This document shows positions 15,181 through 22,343 of a stretch of 52,271 nucleotides of DNA, piece after piece. Under the pieces are notes generated by a model. It was not told the origin of the DNA. It did no database searches and worked only from the letters and a program-made list of their open reading frames with translations. Made by a program: the position numbers and the translations under genes. The stretch is taken from the NCBI RefSeq assembly GCF_009604455.1, contig NZ_WEGL01000018.1, positions 1 through 52,271 of the forward strand, in the 5' to 3' direction. The stretch is from Streptomyces sp. RB17 (lineage in GTDB: Bacteria > Actinomycetota > Actinomycetes > Streptomycetales > Streptomycetaceae). Each line of letters opens with the position of its first letter. Position 1 is the stretch's first letter.

Positions 15181-15360
15181 TCATTCGCGCTCTCTGAGCT
15201 CGGCTGTGCTGCTTTCTTCGGAGAAGCGAATGAAGAGCCTGGTGACGGTGGGCAGCGGGATCCAGTCGACGTGGTCGTCGAGGAGGTTGTGCCAGGTCTG
15301 TGTGGGTGTCGCGCCTTGTAGGTAGTACTCCCAGATCGTGCGGTAAGTGTCGTCGGTCAT
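15181..15360 (-). CDS. Small hypothetical protein, 59 aa, possibly a gene fragment
   Basis: A short ATG frame encodes MTDDTYRTIWEYYLQGATPT, continuing with WHNLLDDHVDWIPLPTVTRL and ending in STAELRERE. The composition and third-position GC are those of a real protein, while the longer overlapping frame on this strand is not. An in-frame stop lies a few codons upstream of the ATG. The gene begins 50 bp from the end of the IS5-like element, so it may be a small intact gene or the surviving 3' part of one interrupted by that insertion. I do not recognise the family. Confidence 0.5.
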   Translation of the reverse strand: MTDDTYRTIWEYYLQGATPTQTWHNLLDDHVDWIPLPTVTRLFIRFSEESSTAELRERE

Positions 15361-15422
15361 CAGGGCCCGCAGCGGGGCTTCGGGTCAGGGAAACGCGGAC
15401 TGAGGACTCTTCTGAGTGGACG

Positions 15423-15821
15423 TTAAGTCCGTTTCTGGTAGCTGCCTCGTCCGGGCTGGGTGAGGAAGCCTTGACGGAGGAGGCGTCCGAGGCGAGCGCG
15501 GGTAACGTTGACCGATGCCTCGTCGGTGGGCATGCCGAGGAGTTCGTGCAGCTCACGGGCTCGGAACTCCTGGTCGGGGTGCTGGTGGAAGGCGTTCACG
15601 ATGGCTTGGTAGACGCTGTTCGTCTCGGGCGCTTCGGAGTCTTCTTGGGTCGGTGCGAGTTCGGCGATGACTTTCCGGGTGGTCGCCAGGTCCGTGAGTC
15701 GTGCTTCGATCTCGGCCAAGGCGGCGGTCAAGTGCTCGATCTGGTCGCGTAGTTCACCGGCCCGGGCCGTGGCTTTCTCGTGCTGCCTCTGGAGGTCTGC
15801 CAGGAGCTCGAGGACGTTCAT
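15423..15821 (-). CDS. IS passenger protein: coiled coil plus winged-helix-like domain
   Basis: Predicted 132-aa protein. Residues about 1-55 form a heptad-rich coiled coil (LQRQHEKATARAGELRDQIE, LTAALAEIEARLTDL). Residues 68-132 look like a winged helix (VYQAIVNAFHQHPDQEF, RARELHELLGM, ARLGRLLRQGFLTQPGRGSY). This is a dimerising DNA-binding layout. The ATG overlaps the transposase stop by four bases, so the two are translationally coupled, and its stop falls inside the IS terminal repeat. It may regulate or assist transposition, or it may be a passenger. I know no assigned function. Confidence 0.7.
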   Translation of the reverse strand: MNVLELLADLQRQHEKATARAGELRDQIEHLTAALAEIEARLTDLATTRKVIAELAPTQEDSEAPETNSVYQAIVNAFHQHPDQEFRARELHELLGMPTDEASVNVTRARLGRLLRQGFLTQPGRGSYQKRT

Positions 15822-16528
15822 GCAGCCAGCTCGAGGGTGTCGCGCCAGGCCGGACTCGGGGTGGTGAGGCGGCGGGTCATGTTCGCGATGGAGGCCCAGT
15901 AGACGCGTGAGGTAGAGGTGTCGGGCCGGTGGTCGTACTCACGGGCCAGACGCCGGTGCAACATCAACGTGCCGTTGACCTGCTCCACAATCCACCTTTT
16001 CGGTTGCGGGACGAAGCCTTTGCCCTGGTCATCGGGGTTGCGGCGGACGACCTCGACGCCGATGACCAACCCCAGCACGTCCACGGCCAGTCCCCGCTTG
16101 CGGCCCGACACCTTCTTGTTGGCGTCCAGCCCCGTCGTGGTCTTCGGGACACCCGCGGCCGCGCGCACGGATTGGGTATCGAGGACCACGAGGGACGGGT
16201 CCTCTAATCGGCGGGCCTTCTCCCGAACCCGGCGGCGCAGGAGTTCCTGGATTCGCTGGTCAAGGCCGTCCTGGCGCCAGAGCGTGAAGTAGTAGAACAC
16301 CGCCGACCAGGCCGGTAGATCGTGGGGCAGGTAGCGCCACTGACAGCCCGTCCGGTTCTGGTAAAAGATCGCGTTCACGACCTCCCGCAGATCACAGGCC
16401 CCGGGGTCGCCGGTTGCCGACCGGGCCACCCGGTCCTGCTTCCAGGCCGTGATCATCGGCTCGATCAACATCCACTGCTCGTCCGATAAGTCGCTGGGGT
16501 ATGGCTCTCGCTCCATGCCCCGCATCAC
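15818..16528 (-). CDS. IS5-family transposase with an internal deletion
   Basis: A 236-aa product. The N-terminal DUF4096-type region (YPSDLSDEQWMLIEPMI, NRTGCQWRYLPHDLPAW) and the first catalytic Asp (VVLDTQSVRAA) are present. The C-terminal Glu region is QPKRWIVEQVNGTLMLHRRL. Between GLAVDVLGLVIG and VEVVRRNPDDQGKGFV the frame jumps straight across the stretch that normally carries the second Asp (family pattern VWADxGY or DAGF). Relatives are usually about 270-290 aa, so some 45 residues appear to be missing in frame. The protein therefore lacks one member of the DDE triad and is probably inactive, although the element's ends are perfect. Confidence 0.78.
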   Translation of the reverse strand: MMRGMEREPYPSDLSDEQWMLIEPMITAWKQDRVARSATGDPGACDLREVVNAIFYQNRTGCQWRYLPHDLPAWSAVFYYFTLWRQDGLDQRIQELLRRRVREKARRLEDPSLVVLDTQSVRAAAGVPKTTTGLDANKKVSGRKRGLAVDVLGLVIGVEVVRRNPDDQGKGFVPQPKRWIVEQVNGTLMLHRRLAREYDHRPDTSTSRVYWASIANMTRRLTTPSPAWRDTLELAA

Positions 16529-16907
16529 AGCATGGACATGCCCAGTAAGTGGTCGACCTGGCGATCAGTACCACGATCGAGCGATCACGAACCGGGGAAG
16601 ATCGGACTTAACGTCCACTCAGAACCCATCTTTGAACCTCGCGGAGCAGTGGAGCGCAGGCGGGGACATGGTCTGTTGGCGCCTAAGTCTTCAGGCGGGG
16701 TTGATGGGGATCTTTGGAATCGAATCGGCCAGTGCCGCTGGTCGCCCCCTCAATCCGACATTCAACGGAGTGGGGAATTTTCAACGAGCGAGGCGCGGCG
16801 TTGTCGGCTGGCGCCGTCCGTTCGTGGAGTGTGCGGGCCGTGCCGGCCAGTGCGTTCACTGGTGTTCGGATGGTGCCGCACGGACGCCGCGTCCCTATCG
16901 TTGCGCC

Positions 16908-17702
16908 ATGACGGACGAGCAACTCCCTGCACAGGTCTTCCCAAACCGTTTTCCCGAGGCGATGGACTCCCGGCCCGGGGTGCCGCAGGACCGTTGCCAC
17001 TGCTTCGGCCAGGCTCGGGTGAGCTTCCCCGGCGCGGCGACGTCCTTCCACGCCGAGATCCAGGACACCAGTGCTCCGGGCTGGCTCCGGTTGCTGGAGC
17101 TGATCGAAGAGGCGGCGGCCGACGGACGGGAGGAATTCCGCCCGCTGCCGGAGCTGAGCCCTGAGGAGCGGCGGCAGATCGTGACGCTGCCACCGTCGAT
17201 CGGGAGGCTGACGGTGGTGCGGACCCTTGTGCTGTACGGGAGCAACCTGGTTCGGATACCTCCGGAGATCGGCGGCATGACGAGCCTGGAGCAGTTCAGC
17301 CCGTACACTTCGCGACGGCTGCACTGGTTCCCTTACGAAATCACGCGGTGCGCCCGTCTGGCGAACAGCACGGTGAGCACGCGCTCGATCTACGGCAACT
17401 ACAAGTACCGGCCGCCCTTCCCGCGGCTCCTCCCGCCCGGCGATACGGTCCTGGACCTCGACAGCCTGGATCCCTTCCGCTGGGGAACCACCGCAGCCCG
17501 CACCTGCAGTGTCTGCACCGGGCCGATCTCGGCGACGGGTCCTCACCAGGCTTGGCTCTCCCAGGTGGTGGCGACCGACGTCCTGCCACTATTGGTCAAC
17601 GCCTGCTCCCAGGCGTGCCTCGACGATCTGCCACCTGGAGCGAAGGGCTACATCCCTACACCTCATCGGGGCGGTGCGATCGAACAGCCTCCGCCGCGTT
17701 GA
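16908..17702 (+). CDS. Leucine-rich repeat protein
   Basis: Predicted soluble protein of 264 aa. A central region (about residues 95-145) has leucine-rich repeat character: LPPSIGRLTVVRTLVLYGSN, LVRIPPEIGGMTSLEQFSP and LHWFPYEITRC. N-terminal cysteines (QDRCHCFGQ) and a C-terminal pair (TCSVCTGPI ... ACSQACLDDL) suggest a metal site. The start is the ATG at 16908; the open frame upstream to 16449 overlaps the IS5-like element and is not coding. LRR proteins of this type are common but uncharacterised in Streptomyces and are taken to bind protein partners. The 283 bp between the IS5-like element and this gene hold nothing recognisable. Confidence 0.72.
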   Translation: MTDEQLPAQVFPNRFPEAMDSRPGVPQDRCHCFGQARVSFPGAATSFHAEIQDTSAPGWLRLLELIEEAAADGREEFRPLPELSPEERRQIVTLPPSIGRLTVVRTLVLYGSNLVRIPPEIGGMTSLEQFSPYTSRRLHWFPYEITRCARLANSTVSTRSIYGNYKYRPPFPRLLPPGDTVLDLDSLDPFRWGTTAARTCSVCTGPISATGPHQAWLSQVVATDVLPLLVNACSQACLDDLPPGAKGYIPTPHRGGAIEQPPPR

Positions 17703-17708
17703 CCATCG

Positions 17709-17870
17709 TCACCCGGGCCCCACAGTCCTCACGTAGCAGAGCCGGTGACCGTCGTCATACTGCGCCACCTTGCTGAGAAGTTCGACGCCGTGGGCGCGCC
17801 GGCGGGCGAGTACGTCGTCGATGTCGTCGACGGCGAAGGTGACACGGTGCAGGCCCCAGCGTGTTGGGCG
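17709..17870 (-). pseudogene. Glyoxalase/VOC-family remnant
   Basis: The minus strand encodes LHRVTFAVDDIDDVLARRRA, then HGVELLSKVAQYDDGHRLCY and VR, the C-terminal beta-alpha-beta unit of a VOC-family (glyoxalase/bleomycin-resistance) protein. It breaks off before the usual GPEGIxVxLAE end, and upstream the family's N-terminal half is not recognisable in any one frame. The remnant follows the LRR gene tail-to-tail. Confidence 0.6.
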
Positions 17871-18126
17871 ACGTGTTCCGCGACCGCCGCCTTCGAGCCG
17901 CCAGGCCCCACCACAGAGGCCGCAATGGATCGGCGGACCGCGCAACCTATGGGGTCCGGATGGATGAGGAGTTTCACCGAGCAGGTGCGGGGTCACTCCC
18001 GAGCATGAGGCGGCCGTTTTCAACGAGCCCCATCAGGGTGACGGCCGTGCGTCGGCTCGCCTGGCAATGGATGGCCGCTTTCAGCGTATTTTGCGGCTGC
18101 GGATCATTTGGCCGTCACGCGACTCG

Positions 18127-18351
18127 TCAGTCGGCTTGTCGGCGGCACGTGAGGTATAGCGGCATGAAGATGATCCACAAGCACAGGCAGCCGAGAGCCC
18201 ACGTGGCGGGCGTACTCACTTCGATCGAGCCCGCCGAGAAGTACACGGGCGTTCCCCTCCTGGCGCGGAGTGCGGCGTCTTGGTAGACCCAGAACACCGT
18301 CACGAGGAGGAGCGCCACGGGAATCAGGATGGTGACGTACGACCTCATCAC
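18127..18351 (-). CDS. Small membrane protein, two transmembrane segments
   Basis: Predicted 74-aa protein with two hydrophobic helices: VTILIPVALLLVTVFWVY near the N-terminus and WALGCLCLWIIFMPLYLTC near the C-terminus, separated by a polar loop of about 25 residues. Its ATG overlaps the stop of the preceding gene by ATGA, so it is the last gene of a three-gene operon with the 110-aa protein and the HTH/DUF3887-like protein. Function unknown. Confidence 0.7.
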   Translation of the reverse strand: MMRSYVTILIPVALLLVTVFWVYQDAALRARRGTPVYFSAGSIEVSTPATWALGCLCLWIIFMPLYLTCRRQAD

Positions 18352-18680
18352 TCAGGGCTCTTCTCCGCGATGATGCGGGCGACGGTGGCCGCGTCATCCG
18401 GTGTGATCGTGGGGCGGACCCGGTGGCCGACGTCGAGCACGAGTGCCACGTCCTTCTTCGGCCGGTTGGGGTCGAAGTTCCACCAGTGGACGAAGTCCCC
18501 CGAGCCCCAGATGCGCCACCTGCGCACCTTGTTGACGCCGGTCAGGGCAAGCCTCTCCACGCCCCTGATCGAGGCATAGCGGATCGTCTTGGCCCCCCAT
18601 GGGTAGTAGCGGCGGATGGCGATCCCCTGGTCGTCGCAGCGGATCGTGCCGTCGTCGTAGGTGGGCGTGGCCATGCTCAT
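18348..18680 (-). CDS. Hypothetical protein, PH-like beta-rich fold
   Basis: Predicted 110-aa cytosolic protein. Alternating hydrophobic and polar strands (GTIRCDDQGIAIRRYY, KTIRYASIRGVERLAL, KVRRWRIWGSGDFVHWW) followed by a C-terminal helix (TPDDAATVARIIAEK) resemble bacterial PH-like domains, which bind lipids or partner proteins near membranes. It is translationally coupled to the small membrane protein downstream, which fits a membrane-associated role. The assignment is structural intuition, not a family match. Confidence 0.6.
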   Translation of the reverse strand: MSMATPTYDDGTIRCDDQGIAIRRYYPWGAKTIRYASIRGVERLALTGVNKVRRWRIWGSGDFVHWWNFDPNRPKKDVALVLDVGHRVRPTITPDDAATVARIIAEKSPE

Positions 18681-18729
18681 CTGCCTTTCCTGAAGGTCGA
18701 TCCGTTACCCCGGGGACCGGCTCGGCGGT

Positions 18730-19359
18730 TCACGGGGTTTCGGGCGCGAGGATGAAGAGGCCCGCGACCTTTTCGTCTGTGTCGAATGCGACGCGGGCCT
18801 TCATGTCGCCGGCCTCGTAGCGCAGCGGGACGTCGACGACCGTGTGGTCGCCGATGCGGCGAACGAACGGCTCGCCCTCGCCGAAGCCCTCGAACGCGCC
18901 GACCAGACCGGCGACCGTGGCCAGCCCGTCGAGGCGGACCTCGTCGGTGAACGCCGCCAGCACCTCGGCATTGAACGACCGGCGGGCTTCGTCCATACGG
19001 CCGTCGAGGACGGCGTCCGCGATCTCCCTGGCCCGGGCGGCGGCGTCGGTCATGCGCACGGTCTTGTCCATGGGTTCTCCCGTTCTCGGGTCGATGGGCT
19101 TGCCGAACCGCTGGAACGCGGCCTGGCGGGTGACTCCGAGCAGGTCCCCGATCTCCTGCCAGGTGTGGCCGGCATCCCGGCACTGCTGCACGCACAGCTT
19201 CAGTACCTGCTCCGCCAGGCCGTCGACATCCTCGGCGAGTCGGACGAGGTCGAGATAGGCCGGCTGGGCCACTGGGCTGCCAGCCGAGCCCGCCAGGGCG
19301 GCGGCCTGCGCGGCGAGGCGAGCAGCCAGGCCCGAAAGAGACATCGGCGAATCAGTCAC
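18730..19359 (-). CDS. HTH and DUF3887-like domain protein, probable operon regulator
   Basis: Predicted 209-aa protein. Residues about 45-90 contain a helix-turn-helix (TWQEIGDLLGVTRQAAFQRF). Residues 105-209 (IADAVLDGRMDEARRSFNAE, LVGAFEGFGEGEP, VDVPLRYEAGDMKARVAFD) resemble DUF3887, an NTF2-like fold of unknown ligand. The GTG at 19359 is directly next to the first of two palindromic operators, so the transcript may be leaderless; the ATG at 19344 is the alternative start. I infer an autoregulated transcription factor in which the C-terminal domain senses a ligand, heading an operon with the PH-like and membrane proteins. Confidence 0.72.
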   Translation of the reverse strand: MTDSPMSLSGLAARLAAQAAALAGSAGSPVAQPAYLDLVRLAEDVDGLAEQVLKLCVQQCRDAGHTWQEIGDLLGVTRQAAFQRFGKPIDPRTGEPMDKTVRMTDAAARAREIADAVLDGRMDEARRSFNAEVLAAFTDEVRLDGLATVAGLVGAFEGFGEGEPFVRRIGDHTVVDVPLRYEAGDMKARVAFDTDEKVAGLFILAPETP

Positions 19360-19408
19360 ATGTCAAGGATGCCTTTACATAGCTCGCTCGTCAAGGAAGC
19401 CTTTACAT
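19360..19408. promoter_or_regulatory. Two 21-bp palindromic operators
   Basis: ATGTCAAGGATGCCTTTACA(T) at 19360-19380 is repeated as TCGTCAAGGAAGCCTTTACA(T) at 19388-19408, 28 bp apart. Each is a near-perfect palindrome of the form ATGTMAAGG-NNN-CCTTKACAT. They lie immediately upstream of the HTH/DUF3887-like gene. Two sites 28 bp apart lie on nearly the same face of the helix, which suits cooperative binding. Confidence 0.7.
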
Positions 19409-19565
19409 CGCCCAGGTGCATCCTCCGTGCGGCCCGCCAGCTACCCGCGGCGCCACTCTCTGGCCCCGGTGTCCGTACGAGAACCGGGCTTTCGGCTGCC
19501 GGAGACCGGGCCCATGCGCCATGATCGCCACTGCGGACGTTGAACGGCGAAGCGGGAGACGAGTG

Positions 19566-19769
19566 ATGGCCAGGGGCGTACGGATCACCGGCGAGGCGCG
19601 CGACAGGCTTGCGGGCGATCTGAAGAAGGCCTACGAGGACGGGGCGAGCATCCGGGCCCTGGCCGAGGCCACCGGGCGTTCCTACGGGTTCGTCCACCGC
19701 ATCCTCACCGAGGCCGGCGCCAGCCTGCGCGGCCGGGGCGGCGCACCCCGAAGCCAGCCCGGCGCCTGA
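19566..19769 (+). CDS. Small helix-turn-helix protein
   Basis: Predicted 67-aa protein of a type that recurs in Streptomyces genomes. The start ATG follows GGGAGACGAGTG. The whole protein is one DNA-binding unit: GEARDRLAGDLKKAYEDGAS, then IRALAEATGRSYGFVHRIL as the helix-turn-helix. It probably acts as a small nucleoid-associated or transcriptional protein. No operon partner is visible, since the next 265 bp on the right are non-coding apart from one doubtful 34-codon frame. Confidence 0.78.
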   Translation: MARGVRITGEARDRLAGDLKKAYEDGASIRALAEATGRSYGFVHRILTEAGASLRGRGGAPRSQPGA

Positions 19770-20035
19770 ACATCGAACGCACCCGTGTCGGTGCCACCGA
19801 GGCCCGCCTGTGCTGGAACGATGCCTCTCATGCAGCCCCTGCCGGCACCCTGCCCCGCCGACCTGATCCCGGAGGCGACGGGCCTGGAGGCGTTCGACGC
19901 CGTGTACAAGGCGGCCAAGCAATAGACACGACGCCTCGGGCACCTGAGCCCTGCGCGCCCGGGATGTGCCGGGAGCGGGGCCGGGGCGACGGCGGACTGA
20001 GGGCTGCGGCCGGGGCCAGGTCGCGCTCGACGAGG

Positions 20036-20923
20036 TTACGAACCCTCCGAACCCTCCGTGAACGCGGTGGCGTGGTCGGCGGCCCACTGGCGAAACGTTC
20101 GCGGCGCCGTCCCGAGGATGTCGGCCACCGCGGTGGTGACGTACGCGGGCTGTCCGACAGCCGCGCTCCACGCGGCGAGAAGCATCTCGACGACCGAGCT
20201 GGGCGCCGTACCCTCCGACAGGCTCCGGAACTCGTCCGGCGTCATCTCCTCGAATGCGATCCGGCGCCCCAGGGCGTCACCGATGACGTCCACCTGCGCG
20301 GCTTGGGTCAGCGATTCGGGGCCTGTAAGGACGTAGTCGCCTCCGACGTATCGGTCCTGATACAGCGTCCGCGCCGCGACGGCTGCGACGTCGCGGTCGT
20401 CGACCGGTGCCGTCTCCGCAGCGCCGTAAGGCCACCGGACGACTTCGCCCGCCCGGATCGCGGGCGCCCACCAGGCTAGCGAGTTCGACGCGAGCATCCC
20501 CGGCCGGATGATCGTCGACTCGAGTCCGGTGCCCGCGATGAGCCGCTCGATGTCGGCGTGCAGCACCGCCATGGGATTGGGCTGCTGGAAGAAGGGGTGC
20601 GGCGTCCGGTGCGGGGAGGAGAGGAAGACGACCCGCCGCACATGGGCTGCCAGCTGCTCGACGACTGCCGCGGCGGTCTCAGGCGGGGCGGTCCAGACGA
20701 GGAAGACCGCACCGGCGCCATTCATTGCCGGGTCGAGCGACTCGGGCACAGTGAGGTCGCCGGTGAACACCTCGACCTTCGCCGGCAGCGTCGCCGCCGC
20801 CTCGGAGTGATGGGTAAGGGCGCGGGTCGGCACGCCCGCGTCGAGGAGTTGGTCGATGACGACGCGGCCGACCCGGCCCGTCGCCCCGGTTACGAGCACG
20901 GGAGGAATGTGTGTCTGATTCAC
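20036..20923 (-). CDS. NmrA-like NAD(P)-binding protein
   Basis: Predicted 295-aa atypical SDR. The N-terminal VLVTGATGRVGRVVIDQLL is the GxxGxxG dinucleotide site. VEVFTGDLTVPESL and AVFLVWTAPPETAAAVVEQL are typical of NmrA/NAD(P)H-azoreductase-like proteins, as is the absence of the classical YxxxK pair. The C-terminal half (SLTQAAQVDVIGDALGRRIA, FEEMTPDEFRSL) fits the family. These proteins serve as redox sensors or as NAD(P)H-dependent reductases. The gene diverges from a truncated TetR gene, whose intact form probably controlled it. Confidence 0.82.
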   Translation of the reverse strand: MNQTHIPPVLVTGATGRVGRVVIDQLLDAGVPTRALTHHSEAAATLPAKVEVFTGDLTVPESLDPAMNGAGAVFLVWTAPPETAAAVVEQLAAHVRRVVFLSSPHRTPHPFFQQPNPMAVLHADIERLIAGTGLESTIIRPGMLASNSLAWWAPAIRAGEVVRWPYGAAETAPVDDRDVAAVAARTLYQDRYVGGDYVLTGPESLTQAAQVDVIGDALGRRIAFEEMTPDEFRSLSEGTAPSSVVEMLLAAWSAAVGQPAYVTTAVADILGTAPRTFRQWAADHATAFTEGSEGS

Positions 20924-20977
20924 GCCCCCATGGAAACGTTACTCGGTTAAAAAAGCAACTTGGTAATGAATTGTTAC
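20924..20977. promoter_or_regulatory. AT-rich divergent promoter of the NmrA and TetR genes
   Basis: This short AT-rich stretch is unlike its surroundings and contains two GTTAC repeats (near 20938 and 20973) and an imperfect palindrome GTAATGAATTGTTAC at 20963-20977. It is a good candidate for the promoter and for the site of the TetR-type repressor encoded to its right. Confidence 0.45.
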
Positions 20978-21174
20978 GGTGGTCAGATAAGCGAGCCGAC
21001 GGACTGCGGGCCCGCAAGAAGGAGCGGACGCGCGACGCCATCGGCGACGCGGCCGTCTCGCTGTTACTGGAGCGCGGCTTCGACCGCGTCTCGGTCAACG
21101 ACATCGCCGCGGCAGCCGAGATCTCCAAGCCCACCCTCTTCCGGTACTTCCCCACCAAGGAAGACCTGGTGCGA
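20971..21174 (+). pseudogene. Truncated TetR-family regulator
   Basis: Only the DNA-binding domain survives: RKKERTRDAIGDAAVSLLLE, then VSVNDIAAAAEISKPTLFRY and FPTKEDLV. After about 21174 the sequence loses TetR character and the frame stops at 21231. The start is uncertain; TTG at 20971 or GTG at 20911 are both in frame, and the latter overlaps the divergent NmrA start. The ligand domain of about 120 residues has been replaced by DNA from an integrative-element operon on the opposite strand. Confidence 0.72.
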
Positions 21175-21328
21175 GGGCTTCGGCTGCGGCTGGGTCGCGG
21201 AGGGCGAGCGCGGCCACGGCCTGGGCAGTGAGGAAGGCGCTGCTACGGGTCCAGATGTCGGCGTGGCTGAACGCGGTGGCCGGCATCCGAGTGCACAGGC
21301 GCGTGAGATGGGTGGTGTCATCCGTCAT
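21175..21328 (-). pseudogene. Truncated gene of unknown family
   Basis: An ATG at 21328 opens a minus-strand frame with MTDDTTHLTRLCTRMPATAF, then SHADIWTRSSAFLTAQAVAA and LALRDPAAAEALA, which has good coding composition. It runs into the truncated TetR gene at about 21174, where sense is lost in both. It lies downstream of the Lsr2-like operon on the same strand, so it was probably the next gene of that operon. Confidence 0.5.
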
Positions 21329-21400
21329 GAAGGGCGTGATCCTTGTCGAGACGCCGGAGCGCCGCCCTCGCATGGCGGCGGCGGGGTGCTCCGGGGGGTG

Positions 21401-21586
21401 CTACTCGGTGGGGGTGTTGGCGACCACGAGGAACTGGTCGCTGGGCAGGTCCATCACGACCTGGGCGTCGGCGCGCTGGGCGCGCTGGGCGGCGGCGTAC
21501 TCTTCCGCCGGCCATGAGCCGCGGGGGCCTCCGGCGTGGAATCGCTCCAGGACGGTGCGGGGCTGCGTGGTGGGCGTGGCCGTCAC
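21401..21586 (-). CDS. Small hypothetical protein of integrative-element operon
   Basis: Predicted 61-aa protein starting at GTG 21586, which overlaps the stop of the preceding gene (GTGA). The sequence (TTQPRTVLERFHAGG, SWPAEEYAAAQRAQRADAQV, FLVVANTPTE) has no domain I recognise. Its coupling to the upstream gene indicates membership of the same operon as the Lsr2-like protein. The listed start removes a 26-residue Arg-rich extension that overlaps the neighbour. Confidence 0.6.
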   Translation of the reverse strand: MTATPTTQPRTVLERFHAGGPRGSWPAEEYAAAQRAQRADAQVVMDLPSDQFLVVANTPTE

Positions 21587-22053
21587 GCGTCGCCGCCGTT
21601 CACGCGCTCGTGGTTCTCGATCAGCGTGCTGATGGCGTCGGGGTGTGCCGCCATGCCGACCCACTGCCCGAGCGCGGTGAAGACCGGGACGGCGTCGGTG
21701 TCGGCGTCGAACACCACGATGTAGTCGCCGAACCTGTCGAGAACCATCTCCTGAAGGGCCCGCGCCGGTGCGGTGGCCAGGACCTCCAGGGCGTCGACGG
21801 TCAGACGGGAGGGCTCTGCCTGGTTGTCGGGCTGGGTGAGGAAGCCCGCGACGTGCAGCGGGTCGCCGGGCTGGATCTCGGTGAGCAGCACGTACGCGAT
21901 CCGGGGGTCGCCGGTGGTGCAGGACCGGATGACGTCGTCCACGGCGTCGTCTGTGGGGGAGACGATCAGCTGGAACCGGGCGGTACCCGGGGCGTCGCCG
22001 GGCGTGGGGACGGTGTCGAGGTAGCCGTCGACGGCGAGGGGCTTGGTGTCCAT
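21583..22053 (-). CDS. Hypothetical protein of integrative-element operon
   Basis: Predicted 156-aa acidic soluble protein. Visible segments include FQLIVSPTDDAVDDVIRSC, IAYVLLTEIQPGDPLHVAGF, LTVDALEVLATAPARALQEM and YIVVFDADTDAVPVFTALGQ. I do not recognise the family. The ATG at 22053 overlaps the stop of the Lsr2-like gene as TGATG, and its own stop overlaps the next start, so three genes are translationally coupled. Such operons of small proteins are typical of actinomycete integrative and conjugative elements. Confidence 0.65.
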   Translation of the reverse strand: MDTKPLAVDGYLDTVPTPGDAPGTARFQLIVSPTDDAVDDVIRSCTTGDPRIAYVLLTEIQPGDPLHVAGFLTQPDNQAEPSRLTVDALEVLATAPARALQEMVLDRFGDYIVVFDADTDAVPVFTALGQWVGMAAHPDAISTLIENHERVNGGDA

Positions 22054-22343
22054 CAGCACGCCTCCGCCCGGGTGTTGGTGCGGTGGGCGGCGTCGTACGC
22101 GTCCAGGACGGCCTTCGCAGGGTTGCCCCGGTCGGCGACTTCGTGGCCGTTGGCCCGCGCCCAGGTCCGGATCGCGGCCAGCTGCTCCCCGCTGTACTTG
22201 CCGCTACGGGCCGGGGCGGCGGTCGGGGTGGCCTCGCCGGTCTTGACCTGTCGCAGTTCCTCCCTGGCCCGGGCGAGTTCGCGCTCCAGCCGGTTGATCG
22301 TGATGCCGCGAATCCAGTCGCCTTCGGGCAGGGTGATGGTCAT
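22053..22343 (-). CDS. Lsr2-like DNA-binding protein (C-terminal domain type)
   Basis: Predicted 96-aa protein. The C-terminal half, YSGEQLAAIRTWARANGHEV followed by ADRGNPAKAVLDAYDAAH, is the Lsr2 C-terminal DNA-binding domain, which inserts into the AT-rich minor groove and silences foreign genes. The N-terminal part (INRLERELARAREELRQV) is a helical segment that may dimerise, in place of the usual Lsr2 oligomerisation domain. The ATG at 22343 overlaps the stop of the GGDEF remnant by ATGA. It is probably a plasmid- or element-borne xenogeneic silencer. Confidence 0.78.
   Translation of the reverse strand: MTITLPEGDWIRGITINRLERELARAREELRQVKTGEATPTAAPARSGKYSGEQLAAIRTWARANGHEVADRGNPAKAVLDAYDAAHRTNTRAEAC

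Larger units (their letters stand above)
15410..16624 (-). mobile_element. IS5-like insertion sequence with passenger gene
   Basis: A perfect 22-bp terminal inverted repeat bounds the element: TTCTGAGTGGACGTTAAGTC(CG) at 15410-15431 and its complement at 16603-16624. The element is 1215 bp and holds two overlapping minus-strand genes, the transposase (15818-16528) and a 132-aa protein (15423-15821) whose stop lies inside the terminal repeat. No clear target duplication is seen in the flanks. Confidence 0.85.

Noticed and set aside
19822..19926. A 34-codon frame MPLMQPLPAPCPADLIPEAT...
   Set aside because: It has a plausible composition but no ribosome site, family or partner; it could be a gene fragment, so it is not listed as a gene.
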